From NCBI GenBank assembly GCA_021843755.1, contig JAKBWB010000030.1:1-64000 (forward strand): 64,000 nt of DNA, in the 5' to 3' direction. A model generated the notes under the pieces. It was not told the origin of the DNA, searched no databases, and saw nothing but the letters and a program-made list of their open reading frames with translations. The position numbers and the translations under genes are program-made. Of this stretch, positions 43,291 to 51,995 are shown one piece after another (positions within the stretch are counted from its first letter, which is position 1; every line of letters begins with the position of its first letter). This DNA is from Pseudomonadota bacterium. GTDB taxonomy: Bacteria; Pseudomonadota; Gammaproteobacteria; Steroidobacterales; Steroidobacteraceae.

Positions 43291-44097
43291 ATGGAATCGA
43301 AATTCATCCTCGTGATTCTTGCGTCCACGACCGGCGCGACGCAGTGCGTGCGCATCGCTTCGGTGATGAGCGAGCGTCTCGGCCAGAAGCTGCGGTTCGC
43401 GCATGTCGAGGCCGGCCCGCACTCGATTGTGTTCACTTCCCAAGACCAGCTTTCGGAACACGAGGTCAAGCAGCTGGCCGATCGCGAGCAGGCGGAAACC
43501 GAGAGGCTGCGGGCCATCGTTGCCGATTGGACGCACTCGAGTGGCATGTCCGTCGAATTCGATCTGTACAAGGGCGACGAATGGCGGGTGATGCGGCACT
43601 ATCGCAAATCGGCGAGCATGGTCGTGGTCGCGGCGCCATATACTCAGCCGCCCGGGCATCGCGAGGCGCTGCGCGCGGCGCTGCAGCAGACCCGCCATCC
43701 CGTGGTGATGGTGCCGCCCGACTGGGAGGGCAGCTTCGGCCGGCGGCTGCTGGTAGGGTGGTGGGATGTGCCGCCGCTGCGCCGCGCCCTCGTCGCTTTC
43801 CAGCCGTTTCTCGCCGCGGCCGAGCAGGTGGAGGTGGTGACGGTCGGCCAGGACGAGAGCGCTCTCGAGGGCGCACGCGCCGCGATTGCACCGATCGCCA
43901 CCGAGGCCAGCTACCGGGTGGTTGCCTCCAACGGGCGGCGGACGGCGGACGTGCTGCTCGATGCGGCGGCCGCTCACCGGGCCGACGGGCTGGTCATGGG
44001 CGCTTTCCGCCGTGGCGAGATCTTGAACTGGCTGGCGCGAGGCACGTCGACCCAGTTGGTACAGTCGAGTGCCTTGCCGTTGCTGATGCATCCCTGA
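43291..44097 (+). CDS. Tandem universal stress protein (UspA-like)
   Basis: A 268-aa cytoplasmic protein with two UspA-like domains. The first (residues 1-130) starts FILVILAST and the second has GRRLLVGWWDVPP and ADGLVMGAFRRGE followed by a C-terminal SALPLLMHP, close to the family pattern SxxPVLxV. ATP-binding Gly residues are only partly kept. Role in stress physiology is assumed from the family. The ATG at 43291 is preferred because AGGTG lies 6 bases upstream; a GTG at 43282 is an alternative. Confidence 0.8.
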   Translation: MESKFILVILASTTGATQCVRIASVMSERLGQKLRFAHVEAGPHSIVFTSQDQLSEHEVKQLADREQAETERLRAIVADWTHSSGMSVEFDLYKGDEWRVMRHYRKSASMVVVAAPYTQPPGHREALRAALQQTRHPVVMVPPDWEGSFGRRLLVGWWDVPPLRRALVAFQPFLAAAEQVEVVTVGQDESALEGARAAIAPIATEASYRVVASNGRRTADVLLDAAAAHRADGLVMGAFRRGEILNWLARGTSTQLVQSSALPLLMHP

Positions 44098-44124
44098 GGC
44101 GCCTCTGCAGGAGGCCGCGCCTCA
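44095..44124. terminator. Nested inverted repeat between convergent genes
   Basis: TGAGGC-GCCTC-TGCAG-GAGGC-CGC-GCCTCA forms an inner 5-bp and an outer 6-bp stem, starting at the stop codon of the universal stress gene and 17 bp before the end of the TauE gene. It is well placed as a two-way terminator, although T-runs are absent. Confidence 0.5.
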
Positions 44125-44140
44125 CCGCCAAGTCCGTACG

Positions 44141-45415
44141 CTACATCCAGCCCAGGCCGCGGGCCAGCATGCTGAGCGCCACCAGGAAGATCATCGGCAC
44201 GAATACTTTCTTCAGGCGCACGTTGGACATGCGGCTGAGAGTCTTCGCGCCGAGCATGGAGCCGCCCAGCACGCCGATCGCCACCGGAGCGGCAATCATC
44301 GGGTCCATATCCCCACGTTGAAAGAAGATTCCGGCGGAAGCCGCCGCCGTCACGCCGATCATGAAATTGCTGGTGGTGGTGGAGACCTTCATCGGCAGCC
44401 GCATCGCGGTGTCCATCGCGAGCACCTTGAAGGTGCCGCTGCCGATGCCAAGAAGGCCGGAAATCAATCCCGCCACATACATCATGCCAAAGCCGATGCG
44501 TACGTGCGCCACATGATAGGGCACGTCCTGGTGCATACGGCGATCGGGGTAGGTGCCGGGCAACTTCAGCCACCCGGCCCATTTGTCGTTTTTCACGCCC
44601 CGGGGAAATTCCTCGCCGATGCGCATGATCAGCGGTATGGCCGAGAGCAGCAGAACCACACCGAACACGATGAACAGCACCGTATCGTCGAGCATGGATG
44701 ACACCAGAGCGCCGCAGACCGCTCCTGCCGTCGTGGCGATCTCGAGAAACATCCCGACCCTGAGATTGGTCATACGGTCGCGCACATAGACTGCCGCCGC
44801 ACCGGACGAGGTGGCGATCACCGAGACGATGGAGGCGCCGATCGCCGTGGCGAACGGCACGTGAAAGACGAGCGTCAGGATCGGCACGATGAACACGCCG
44901 CCGCCGAGACCCGCGAGCGCGCCGACGAAGCCCGCAAACACACTGCTCAACGCGATGAAGACCAGAACGCCGAACGAGTTGTCCGGCATGCTTGTCAGCC
45001 CCGGCCGGCCAAGATAGGTGCCGATTCCGAAGATGCTGAAGAGCAGAATCGCCAGAACGATCGAGGTGATGATGACGTAGGTACGGTCTTTCTCGATCGC
45101 GAACGCGGCGATCGACACCACGACCCGGAGCACCGGCGTCGCGAGCAGGACGAGCAGGCCCGCGGTTATGACCGCCATCGGCTCGGCGGCCTTCAGACCC
45201 GCATAAACCTCCGCCAAGTTATCCGGAAAAGTTGCGGAAGGCACTCGGCCGAGCAGCCGCAGCGCGTAGTAATAGCAGACGCCAGCGAGTATCACCGTGA
45301 CGCTCAGAAGCACGCCGCCGCGCAGTACGCCGCTGATGACGAGCTCGGTCTTGCGAATGAGACCATCGTCGGACCCGAGGCGGGGCGTCTTGTCGTTGAT
45401 CGTGACGTTCGGCAT
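44141..45415 (-). CDS. DUF1634-TauE/SafE fusion membrane protein
   Basis: About 424 aa, inner membrane. The N-terminal part (residues 15-130: LVISGVLRGGVLLSVTVILAGV, MAVITAGLLVLLATPVLRV) resembles DUF1634, and the rest is a TauE/SafE permease with two repeats (AGFVGALAGLGGGVFIVPIL and ISGLLGIGSGTFKVLAM). The two families are usually encoded by adjacent genes, so this is a fusion. TauE/SafE proteins export sulfite or other organosulfonate-derived anions. The start is uncertain: ATG at 45415 gives the shortest N-terminus, and ATG 45484 or GTG 45514 would add 23 or 33 residues. Confidence 0.82.
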   Translation of the reverse strand: MPNVTINDKTPRLGSDDGLIRKTELVISGVLRGGVLLSVTVILAGVCYYYALRLLGRVPSATFPDNLAEVYAGLKAAEPMAVITAGLLVLLATPVLRVVVSIAAFAIEKDRTYVIITSIVLAILLFSIFGIGTYLGRPGLTSMPDNSFGVLVFIALSSVFAGFVGALAGLGGGVFIVPILTLVFHVPFATAIGASIVSVIATSSGAAAVYVRDRMTNLRVGMFLEIATTAGAVCGALVSSMLDDTVLFIVFGVVLLLSAIPLIMRIGEEFPRGVKNDKWAGWLKLPGTYPDRRMHQDVPYHVAHVRIGFGMMYVAGLISGLLGIGSGTFKVLAMDTAMRLPMKVSTTTSNFMIGVTAAASAGIFFQRGDMDPMIAAPVAIGVLGGSMLGAKTLSRMSNVRLKKVFVPMIFLVALSMLARGLGWM

Positions 45416-45636
45416 CCTGGTGCTGAGGTCTGTGTGAACTTCTGCGCTTTGAGCGAGGGAAAACCGACTTACCACAAAACCCATCGTTACGAGGGCGACC
45501 GACAGAGCGAGCACAGTCTACTATTGCGGCGAACGTATTGCCGCCCGCGTTGTCCCTTCCGTCGCGCGTTGCTAGACTGGGATGCTGCTCGTTCCGCGCG
45601 TGGAACGCGCGAATGCCGGCATGCCGGAGGTTGCGG

Positions 45637-46824
45637 ATGATTTCCGTCGGGATCCTGATCGCCTCGGCTTTCCTGCTTGCGGCATTCGCGGTGGAGCGCC
45701 TCGAGCGGCGCTCCGGAGTGCCGTCGGTGATCATGATGATGGCCATCGGCCTGCTGGCCCAGCCGCTGCTGCGTTCGATGAGCGGTGTGACCACGGAATT
45801 GAAGAGCATGGTGCCGGTCGCCGGAGCCATCGGTCTGGTGCTGATCGTGCTCGAGGGGGCACTTGACATCGAGCTGCGCCGCGAACGCATCAAACTGGCG
45901 GCAAAGGCAGCCACAGTAGCAGTCGCGGCGTTCATCCTTTGTGCTGCCGCATTGGTCCTCATCGGGGTGCGCGTGCTGCATTTGGGATATGAGCAGGCGG
46001 CCATCCTCGCAACTCCCTTCGCGGTGATCAGCAGCGCAGTCGCGATTCCAGGGAGCCACTCCCTCGAGCGGCACGCCCGGGAGTTCGTCGTCTACGAGAG
46101 TTCCGTGTCCGATATCTTCGGAGTCCTGATTTTTATCGCGCTCGTGAATTCCGGCGGCACCCTGGGTGGATTCCTGACCGAGCTCGCGGGCGGCGGCATT
46201 CTCTCGCTGATCCTGGCATTCGTGTGCTCCGTGGCGCTGGTTCTCGTGTCGACACGCGCTGACGCCCACGTGCGCTACATCCCGCTGCTCGCCGGCCTGT
46301 TCGCGCTCTACGCCTCCGGCGAGCTGCTGCATCTGTCGCCGCTGCTCATGGTCCTGCTGTTCGGGTTGATGCTCAATAACAAAGTGGCGCTCGAGCATCT
46401 ACCTGGGCTGCACCATATCGCGGACAGGATTTCGCCGACCACGGTCGGAGAATTCAAAGTGCTCGTGCAGGAGCTGACTTTTGCCGTTCGCGTCTTCTTT
46501 TTCTTCTTGCTCGGCTATTCCACCAACTTATGGGATTTCACCGTGCTGCACTCGTGGGCCGCGTGCGCAGTGATCTTGCTCATCGCGTATGGTGTGCGCT
46601 ACGTTCTGCTGCGCGCGATCGAGCCGCACTCGACCGCATCGCTCGTCTGGATTGCGCCGCGTGGACTGGTCACGGTGCTGCTGTACCTCGAGGCCGCACG
46701 GAAGGTGGCTCTGCCAATTTATCTCAACGGCACGGTGCGCCTCGTGGTGATTCTCTCGGTCATTTTTCTGGCGCTATCGAGCCGTGCCGCGAACAGAAAA
46801 GTCGCAGGTTCTCCTGTTTCCTGA
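45637..46824 (+). CDS. Cation:proton antiporter (CPA family)
   Basis: A 395-aa membrane protein with about 11-12 hydrophobic segments and the Na+/H+ exchanger pattern: GLVLIVLEGALDIEL in the first half and the unwound-helix region AILATPFAVISSAVAIPG with YESSVSDIFGVLIFIAL in the second. It exchanges monovalent cations for protons. GGAGG lies 6 bases before the ATG at 45637. It is divergent from the DUF1634-TauE gene across about 220 bp. No RCK/TrkA-N domain is attached, unlike KefB/KefC. Confidence 0.85.
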   Translation: MISVGILIASAFLLAAFAVERLERRSGVPSVIMMMAIGLLAQPLLRSMSGVTTELKSMVPVAGAIGLVLIVLEGALDIELRRERIKLAAKAATVAVAAFILCAAALVLIGVRVLHLGYEQAAILATPFAVISSAVAIPGSHSLERHAREFVVYESSVSDIFGVLIFIALVNSGGTLGGFLTELAGGGILSLILAFVCSVALVLVSTRADAHVRYIPLLAGLFALYASGELLHLSPLLMVLLFGLMLNNKVALEHLPGLHHIADRISPTTVGEFKVLVQELTFAVRVFFFFLLGYSTNLWDFTVLHSWAACAVILLIAYGVRYVLLRAIEPHSTASLVWIAPRGLVTVLLYLEAARKVALPIYLNGTVRLVVILSVIFLALSSRAANRKVAGSPVS

Positions 46825-46890
46825 GCACGCCGGGGGGGGGTGCGAAAGCCGGCGCGGGGACCATGATCAGACGTTCCGGACGATGAACCG

Positions 46891-49662
46891 CTAACGACTG
46901 GTCACGACGAACTTGCCCGGCCCGCTCACCCCCACCACGGCGCGTTTACCGCCATCGGTGATTTCACGGGTCATCGGCCTGCCGTTCACGAATACCTTCG
47001 CACCCGGACCCGACACGGGCACCGACACTCTCGCCTCGATCTGCGGCGGCAGATGGATCGTGGTGATGTAGCCCTTGTCGTCGCGGATCGCCACGCGCAG
47101 CAAGCCGTGCGGGGTGGGCTCGGCACCCTTGGCCCACTTCAGTCCGATGAGGTCGGGGCGGATGTCGACTTTCGCGAAGCCGCCCGCGGTGGGTCGGATG
47201 CCGAGTATCTGGGTCATCAGCCAGGGCGTGACCCCGCTCGACCAGCCGTGCGCCAGGCTGACGAAAAAGCCCGACACCCCGTCGGCCTGGAGCGATGCCT
47301 GATACATGAATCCCTTGAACCAGGTGGGGTTATAGGCCTCCCAGAAGCTGGTCGCGCCTTCCTGCACCATGCCGCCCCAGTACTGGCGGATCCACTTCAG
47401 CGCCGCGCGCCTGTGGCCCATCTTGGCCATCGCGCTCACCACATAGAAGTTGTAATAAGGCGTGATGACGTACGAGCGATACTTCGGCTTGCCGACGTGC
47501 GACAGCACACGGCGCCAGATCGCGGCATATTGCTCCTTGTTTGCGACCCCGGACAGTACCGCATAGGCGTTCGGCTGCCACCGCTCGCCGAACGTTCCAT
47601 GTGCATTCAACATGTACTTCTGCGCGGCCGCCTTGAGCGCCGCCGCCTCCGCGGCCATCCGCCCGGCATTCTTGTCGTCGTGCAGAACGCGCAGCAGATA
47701 GGCCCCGTCCTTGAACGCCTGGTAATACTCGAACTGGGTCGCCATACGGGTTTGCGGCGTGTCGCCGCTCATCTCCGGCGCCCAATCCACGAACGTCCAG
47801 GCGTGAGTCAGGTCGGAAAATACCGCGTGGCGGTTGAGATCCTTCTCCATGTAGTCGAGCAGTTCGACCAGGCGCGGATGGACGCTTTGCAGCTGTTTCA
47901 GCGCAGCGGTATGCAGATAATACTCGGTCTCCGCGTTGATCCAGAGCGCCGAGTAGCCCGGGATCCCGTTGACGGCCGTGTGGATCGGTGCCGGACCGAT
48001 GAGGCGGTTGAGCGTGGTCTGCATCAGGAAGTGAGTACCGAATACGTCGTCGATGGTGCGGCCGCTGACGTCGAGATCCCCCGCCCAGCGATTCCGATCG
48101 CGCTTGGGCGCATCCCAGATGCCGTCCTGCATGCACAGGTGCGCCGTGTAGGCGCCGATGGTCCACATCTTGTTGAGTAACGGACTGGACGATTCGAAAG
48201 AGCCCCGATACTTGACCGGATAGGCGATGCCGTCCAGGCGGATCGTGCGGAAGGGGGTCGAGCGCCCGCCGGTGAAGCGGATGAGGGCATAGCGGAACGC
48301 GCTCTTTGGTCCGTACGCCGTTCCGTGGGGCGGAATGTAGATGGGGTCGACACCCAGATACGGCTGCAGCAGCGCTTCGGCGGCCGACTCGCCATATTGC
48401 ACCGTTACCTCGGCGGGTGCATTCGAGTCGGACTGCAGCTCGATTCGGCCATTGACTTCACGCCCGAAATCCAGCATCACCTGCGGCGCATTGGTCCGCC
48501 CGACGCGCCTGGCGGGCAGGGTGACCGTGAACGGCCCGCCGTGCGTGTCTCCGGTCAGCGCCTGGACGTTTTTGAGCGTGCCGAGTCCGGCGTAGACGCG
48601 TCGAACCTCCAGCGCCTTCAGCGGGTACTGGGCGAGAAACGGCGAAATGCCGTCGTAACCCGGCCAGGCATACATGCCCGCATCGGCATTCGCCTGGAAC
48701 AGGCCAATTGCGCTCTCGATGCCGCCGAGGTCATCGACTTTCCGCCAGGCGGAATCATTGAAGTCGGTCTGTTGCCAGCCCGCCGGCGCCCGCCGCACGG
48801 TCGCTCGCCAGTTGGCGTCGCTCATCAGCAGGGGCGGCGCCTGGATCCCGCGCGTCGCGGGGACGATCATCGCCGCCAGAACTTTCCCGGCGCGCAGGTG
48901 CCGGCTCACCGGAGCCCGCGCTTCGTTGCCGGCCATAGGGCCGCGTATCGCCTCGATGGCGAGCACGTTCTCGCCGCGGCGCAACCAGCGGCCCACATCA
49001 TGCTGGTACACCCGAATGCCCATGGGAAAGCTCAGGTTCAGCTGGTAGTGCCCCACCTCCTTGCCGTTGAGATAGATCGTCGCTTGCCGTGGGCCGGCCA
49101 GATAGAGCGTGGCGTGCGCCGGAACTACCGTGATCTCAAACGAGCTGCGGAAATAGTGCGGGTGCAGACCGTAGTTGCGTGCCGTGTGCGGCTGTGTCCA
49201 GATGTACTGTTCGGGCAGCGGCCGGTGCAGTACGGCTTGCAGCTGGGAGGGCTCGAGGTGCCGCGCGGGATCGAGCTGGGAGTCCGGGATGTGCGTGGGT
49301 CCATTTGGGGGCTGCGACAGCTCGGCGGCGACCGATGTCGCCGGGATTTTCGCCAGCGCCGCATTGATCCTGGCCAGCACCGCGTTCGTCAGACGTGACG
49401 AATCAAAGAGCTGCACTTCCTTCAGCGTCTCGTCCCGTCCTTTGACGGCGATGCGCGCGGCACTGAATCCTTGCAGGTATTCGTCCAGGATGGCGCGAGT
49501 CCTGGGGTTGGCCAGCAGCGCCCCGATGGTGAATCGATCGACACTGTAATGCGGCGTCGGCGCGCCGGCCGCGCGCGCCGGCGCGGGGGGCCGCAGCAGC
49601 CAGGCGAGCGCCAGGCTGGCGGCGATGACCGGCGTCACTCGCGTCAATACCGATTTTTTCAT
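46891..49662 (-). CDS. GH78-type alpha-L-rhamnosidase, exported
   Basis: A 923-aa exported glycosidase. Signal peptide residues 1-32 (cleavage ARA-AG). About residues 150-300 form a carbohydrate-binding-like beta-sandwich (FRSSFEITVVP, LNGKEVGHYQLNL). The (alpha/alpha)6 domain has DGIWDAPKRDRNRWAGDL (513-530), with the Asp/Arg cluster of GH78 that holds the general acid region, and later EGATSFWEAYNPT with a candidate base Glu. The motif is divergent from the classical CPQRDE form, so GH78 is likely but subfamily and substrate are open. GAGGG lies 6 bases before the ATG. Divergent from the GH42 genes and consistent with pectin or rhamnogalactan use. Confidence 0.82.
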   Translation of the reverse strand: MKKSVLTRVTPVIAASLALAWLLRPPAPARAAGAPTPHYSVDRFTIGALLANPRTRAILDEYLQGFSAARIAVKGRDETLKEVQLFDSSRLTNAVLARINAALAKIPATSVAAELSQPPNGPTHIPDSQLDPARHLEPSQLQAVLHRPLPEQYIWTQPHTARNYGLHPHYFRSSFEITVVPAHATLYLAGPRQATIYLNGKEVGHYQLNLSFPMGIRVYQHDVGRWLRRGENVLAIEAIRGPMAGNEARAPVSRHLRAGKVLAAMIVPATRGIQAPPLLMSDANWRATVRRAPAGWQQTDFNDSAWRKVDDLGGIESAIGLFQANADAGMYAWPGYDGISPFLAQYPLKALEVRRVYAGLGTLKNVQALTGDTHGGPFTVTLPARRVGRTNAPQVMLDFGREVNGRIELQSDSNAPAEVTVQYGESAAEALLQPYLGVDPIYIPPHGTAYGPKSAFRYALIRFTGGRSTPFRTIRLDGIAYPVKYRGSFESSSPLLNKMWTIGAYTAHLCMQDGIWDAPKRDRNRWAGDLDVSGRTIDDVFGTHFLMQTTLNRLIGPAPIHTAVNGIPGYSALWINAETEYYLHTAALKQLQSVHPRLVELLDYMEKDLNRHAVFSDLTHAWTFVDWAPEMSGDTPQTRMATQFEYYQAFKDGAYLLRVLHDDKNAGRMAAEAAALKAAAQKYMLNAHGTFGERWQPNAYAVLSGVANKEQYAAIWRRVLSHVGKPKYRSYVITPYYNFYVVSAMAKMGHRRAALKWIRQYWGGMVQEGATSFWEAYNPTWFKGFMYQASLQADGVSGFFVSLAHGWSSGVTPWLMTQILGIRPTAGGFAKVDIRPDLIGLKWAKGAEPTPHGLLRVAIRDDKGYITTIHLPPQIEARVSVPVSGPGAKVFVNGRPMTREITDGGKRAVVGVSGPGKFVVTSR

Positions 49663-49889
49663 GATAGGCCCTCAATCCAGCAAACCGGGTATTGCAGCCC
49701 GACGCCGGTGCGCGGCAGGCCGAGCAATGGGATGGCGACGCTGCGGGCCGCTCGCTGTGCTCATCAATCATCGATGGCTTCCCAAAGCCCCCCACGAGTC
49801 TCATATTGTGGGCTATTATTTCAGGAAATGACACTCTCTCTTGCTTACGCCGCCGGCCGACGCTAACGGTGGCGCATCCGGAGCAGCTC

Positions 49890-51995
49890 ATGCAAGCGAA
49901 TCCACAGTCCCCTCGCTTGAGCCCGGCAGCACAGGCTGCGTGGTGGCGCATGCGCAATGTGCTGCTGGGCCTGTGCCTGGCCGGCGCGTTCGGTGTGGTG
50001 CCGGCGGTCGCGGCGCCTCGCCCCCCGCTGCTGCTCGGCACGGCCTGGTATCCGGAGCAGTGGCCCGAGTCGCGCTGGCCGAAGGATCTGGCGCTGATGC
50101 AGGCGGCGCATATCGATGTCGTGCGGGTCGGGGAGTTTGCCTGGAGCACGCTCGAGCCGCGCCAGGGTGTCTATCACTTCGGCTGGCTCGAGCGCGCCAT
50201 TGCCGAGGCGGCGCGCCATCATATCTACGTCGTGATCGGCACGCCCACCGCCGCGCCGCCGGCGTGGCTGACCAGCCGCTATCCCCAGACATTGCGCGTG
50301 CATGCGGACGGCCGGCGCGCTCAGCACGGCAACCGGCAGCAGTTCTCCTTCTCGAGCCCGCTGTACCGCAAGTTCTGCCGGGGAATCGCCGCGCGCCTGG
50401 CACGGCACTTCGGCCACAATCCCGACGTCATCGGCTGGCAGATCGACAATGAGATCGGTCCGGCCTCGTTCGGGGCCCAAACCCGCCGGCAGTTCCACGC
50501 GTGGCTGCGCCGCAAGTACCACACCATCGCTGCCCTGAATCGGCATTGGGCGACGACGTATTGGAGTCAGACGTACGATCACTTCCGTCAGGTACCGATG
50601 CGCGCCGAGAACGAGAATCCCGGGCTGCTGCTGGATTTCAGACGCTTCGTGACCGCGACCTGGGCGAGCTACGTGCAAAACCAGGTTCAGGCCATCCGCC
50701 GTTATGCTTCGCCCCGCCAGTTCATCACGACCAATACCACCCACTGGGGTGATCAGTTCAACGAGTACGTGGTCAATCATGAGTTGACCCTCGCGTCCTG
50801 GGACGATTACGTGCCGAACGGCCGTTATCGGTGGCTCGACAACGCGGTCGAGGACGATCTGGTGCGCGGCTACGAGCGGCGGGACTTCTGGGTGATGGAG
50901 ACGCAGCCGGCCTTCGTCGACTGGGGACGGATCAATGCCGCGCTACCGCCGTACGCGATGCGCGACCTGGCCTGGCAGGACGTCGGACACGGCGCCAATG
51001 CCGTGCTGTACTGGCAATGGCGCAGCGCGCTCAACGGCCAGGAGCAGTACAACGGCACGCTGGTCGGTCCCGGCGGCGAGCCCGTGCCCGCCTACTGGGT
51101 GGTGAAGAAGATTGCCGCGCAGTTCGCGCTCGCCGGGCCGGCCCTCGCGGACACCGCCCCGCGCAGCCGCGTCGCGCTGCTGCAATCGTACTCGAGCCGC
51201 TGGGCCATCGGTTTCCAGCGCCAGACGATTCTTTTCCACGTGGTCCGCGAATTCACGGCCTTCTACAAACCGCTCGAGCGCTTTGCGCAGGCGGTGGACG
51301 TGGTCTCGCCGCGGGCGCCCCTCGGGCGCTACCGGCTCGTCGTGGCCCCGGCGCTCAACGTGCTCTCACGCGCCGAGGCCCGCCATCTGGCCGCCTACGT
51401 ACGCGCCGGCGGACATCTGATCCTCGGGCCGCGCAGCGGCATGAAGAACTCCTACGACGCGCTGTGGACCGAGCGCCAACCCGGTCCGCTCGTGCCCCTG
51501 CTTGGCGGCCACGTCGGGCAGTATTACTCGCTGCTGAAGCCCGTGCCGCTCGCCGGCAAGCTCGGCTCCGGACACGCCTCGGTCTGGGCCGAGACACTCG
51601 TGGCTTCTGCCCCCAACACGCGTGTTCTGCTGCGCTACGGCACGGGCAACGGCTGGCTCGAGGGCAAGCCGGCCATCATTACGCGTCACGTCGGCAAGGG
51701 CACCATCACCTATATCGGGGCCTGGCTCGATCCGGCGCTGATGCAGACCGTGCTCGAGAAGCTGGCGCGCGCGGCAGGCGTCCACCCGCTCATCCCCGGC
51801 GTGGCACGCAACGTGGAAGTCTGCCAGCGCATCGGCGCCGGCAAGCGGGTATGGATTCTCATCAACCATGGTCGCCGGCCGCATACCGTACATCTGCCGT
51901 CGCCGGCGAGCCCGGTGCTCACCGGTGGACCTGCGCGCCGTACCGTGGCACTGGCGCCGCACCAGGTCAGCGTGCTGTGGGCATCGCGCGCATGA
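49890..51995 (+). CDS. GH42-family beta-galactosidase, exported
   Basis: A 701-aa GH42 enzyme. Signal peptide residues 20-42 (MRNVLLGLCLAGAFG, cleavage AVA-AP). The barrel starts LLLGTAWYPEQWPESRW; acid/base Glu188 lies in GWQIDNE and nucleophile Glu337 in VMETQP. The trimerisation (beta-galactosidase A4-like) domain and a C-terminal beta domain follow. It removes terminal beta-D-galactose, such as from arabinogalactan or rhamnogalacturonan side chains. The start at 49890 has GGAG 7 bases upstream; the frame upstream to 49692 is not coding. It overlaps the next GH42 gene by 4 bases. Confidence 0.9.
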   Translation: MQANPQSPRLSPAAQAAWWRMRNVLLGLCLAGAFGVVPAVAAPRPPLLLGTAWYPEQWPESRWPKDLALMQAAHIDVVRVGEFAWSTLEPRQGVYHFGWLERAIAEAARHHIYVVIGTPTAAPPAWLTSRYPQTLRVHADGRRAQHGNRQQFSFSSPLYRKFCRGIAARLARHFGHNPDVIGWQIDNEIGPASFGAQTRRQFHAWLRRKYHTIAALNRHWATTYWSQTYDHFRQVPMRAENENPGLLLDFRRFVTATWASYVQNQVQAIRRYASPRQFITTNTTHWGDQFNEYVVNHELTLASWDDYVPNGRYRWLDNAVEDDLVRGYERRDFWVMETQPAFVDWGRINAALPPYAMRDLAWQDVGHGANAVLYWQWRSALNGQEQYNGTLVGPGGEPVPAYWVVKKIAAQFALAGPALADTAPRSRVALLQSYSSRWAIGFQRQTILFHVVREFTAFYKPLERFAQAVDVVSPRAPLGRYRLVVAPALNVLSRAEARHLAAYVRAGGHLILGPRSGMKNSYDALWTERQPGPLVPLLGGHVGQYYSLLKPVPLAGKLGSGHASVWAETLVASAPNTRVLLRYGTGNGWLEGKPAIITRHVGKGTITYIGAWLDPALMQTVLEKLARAAGVHPLIPGVARNVEVCQRIGAGKRVWILINHGRRPHTVHLPSPASPVLTGGPARRTVALAPHQVSVLWASRA

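Noticed and set aside
50831-51991. Upstream extension of the second GH42 gene to a 1101-codon frame
   Set aside because: The extension lies inside the first GH42 gene in another frame. The true start is the ATG overlapping its stop, followed by a signal peptide.
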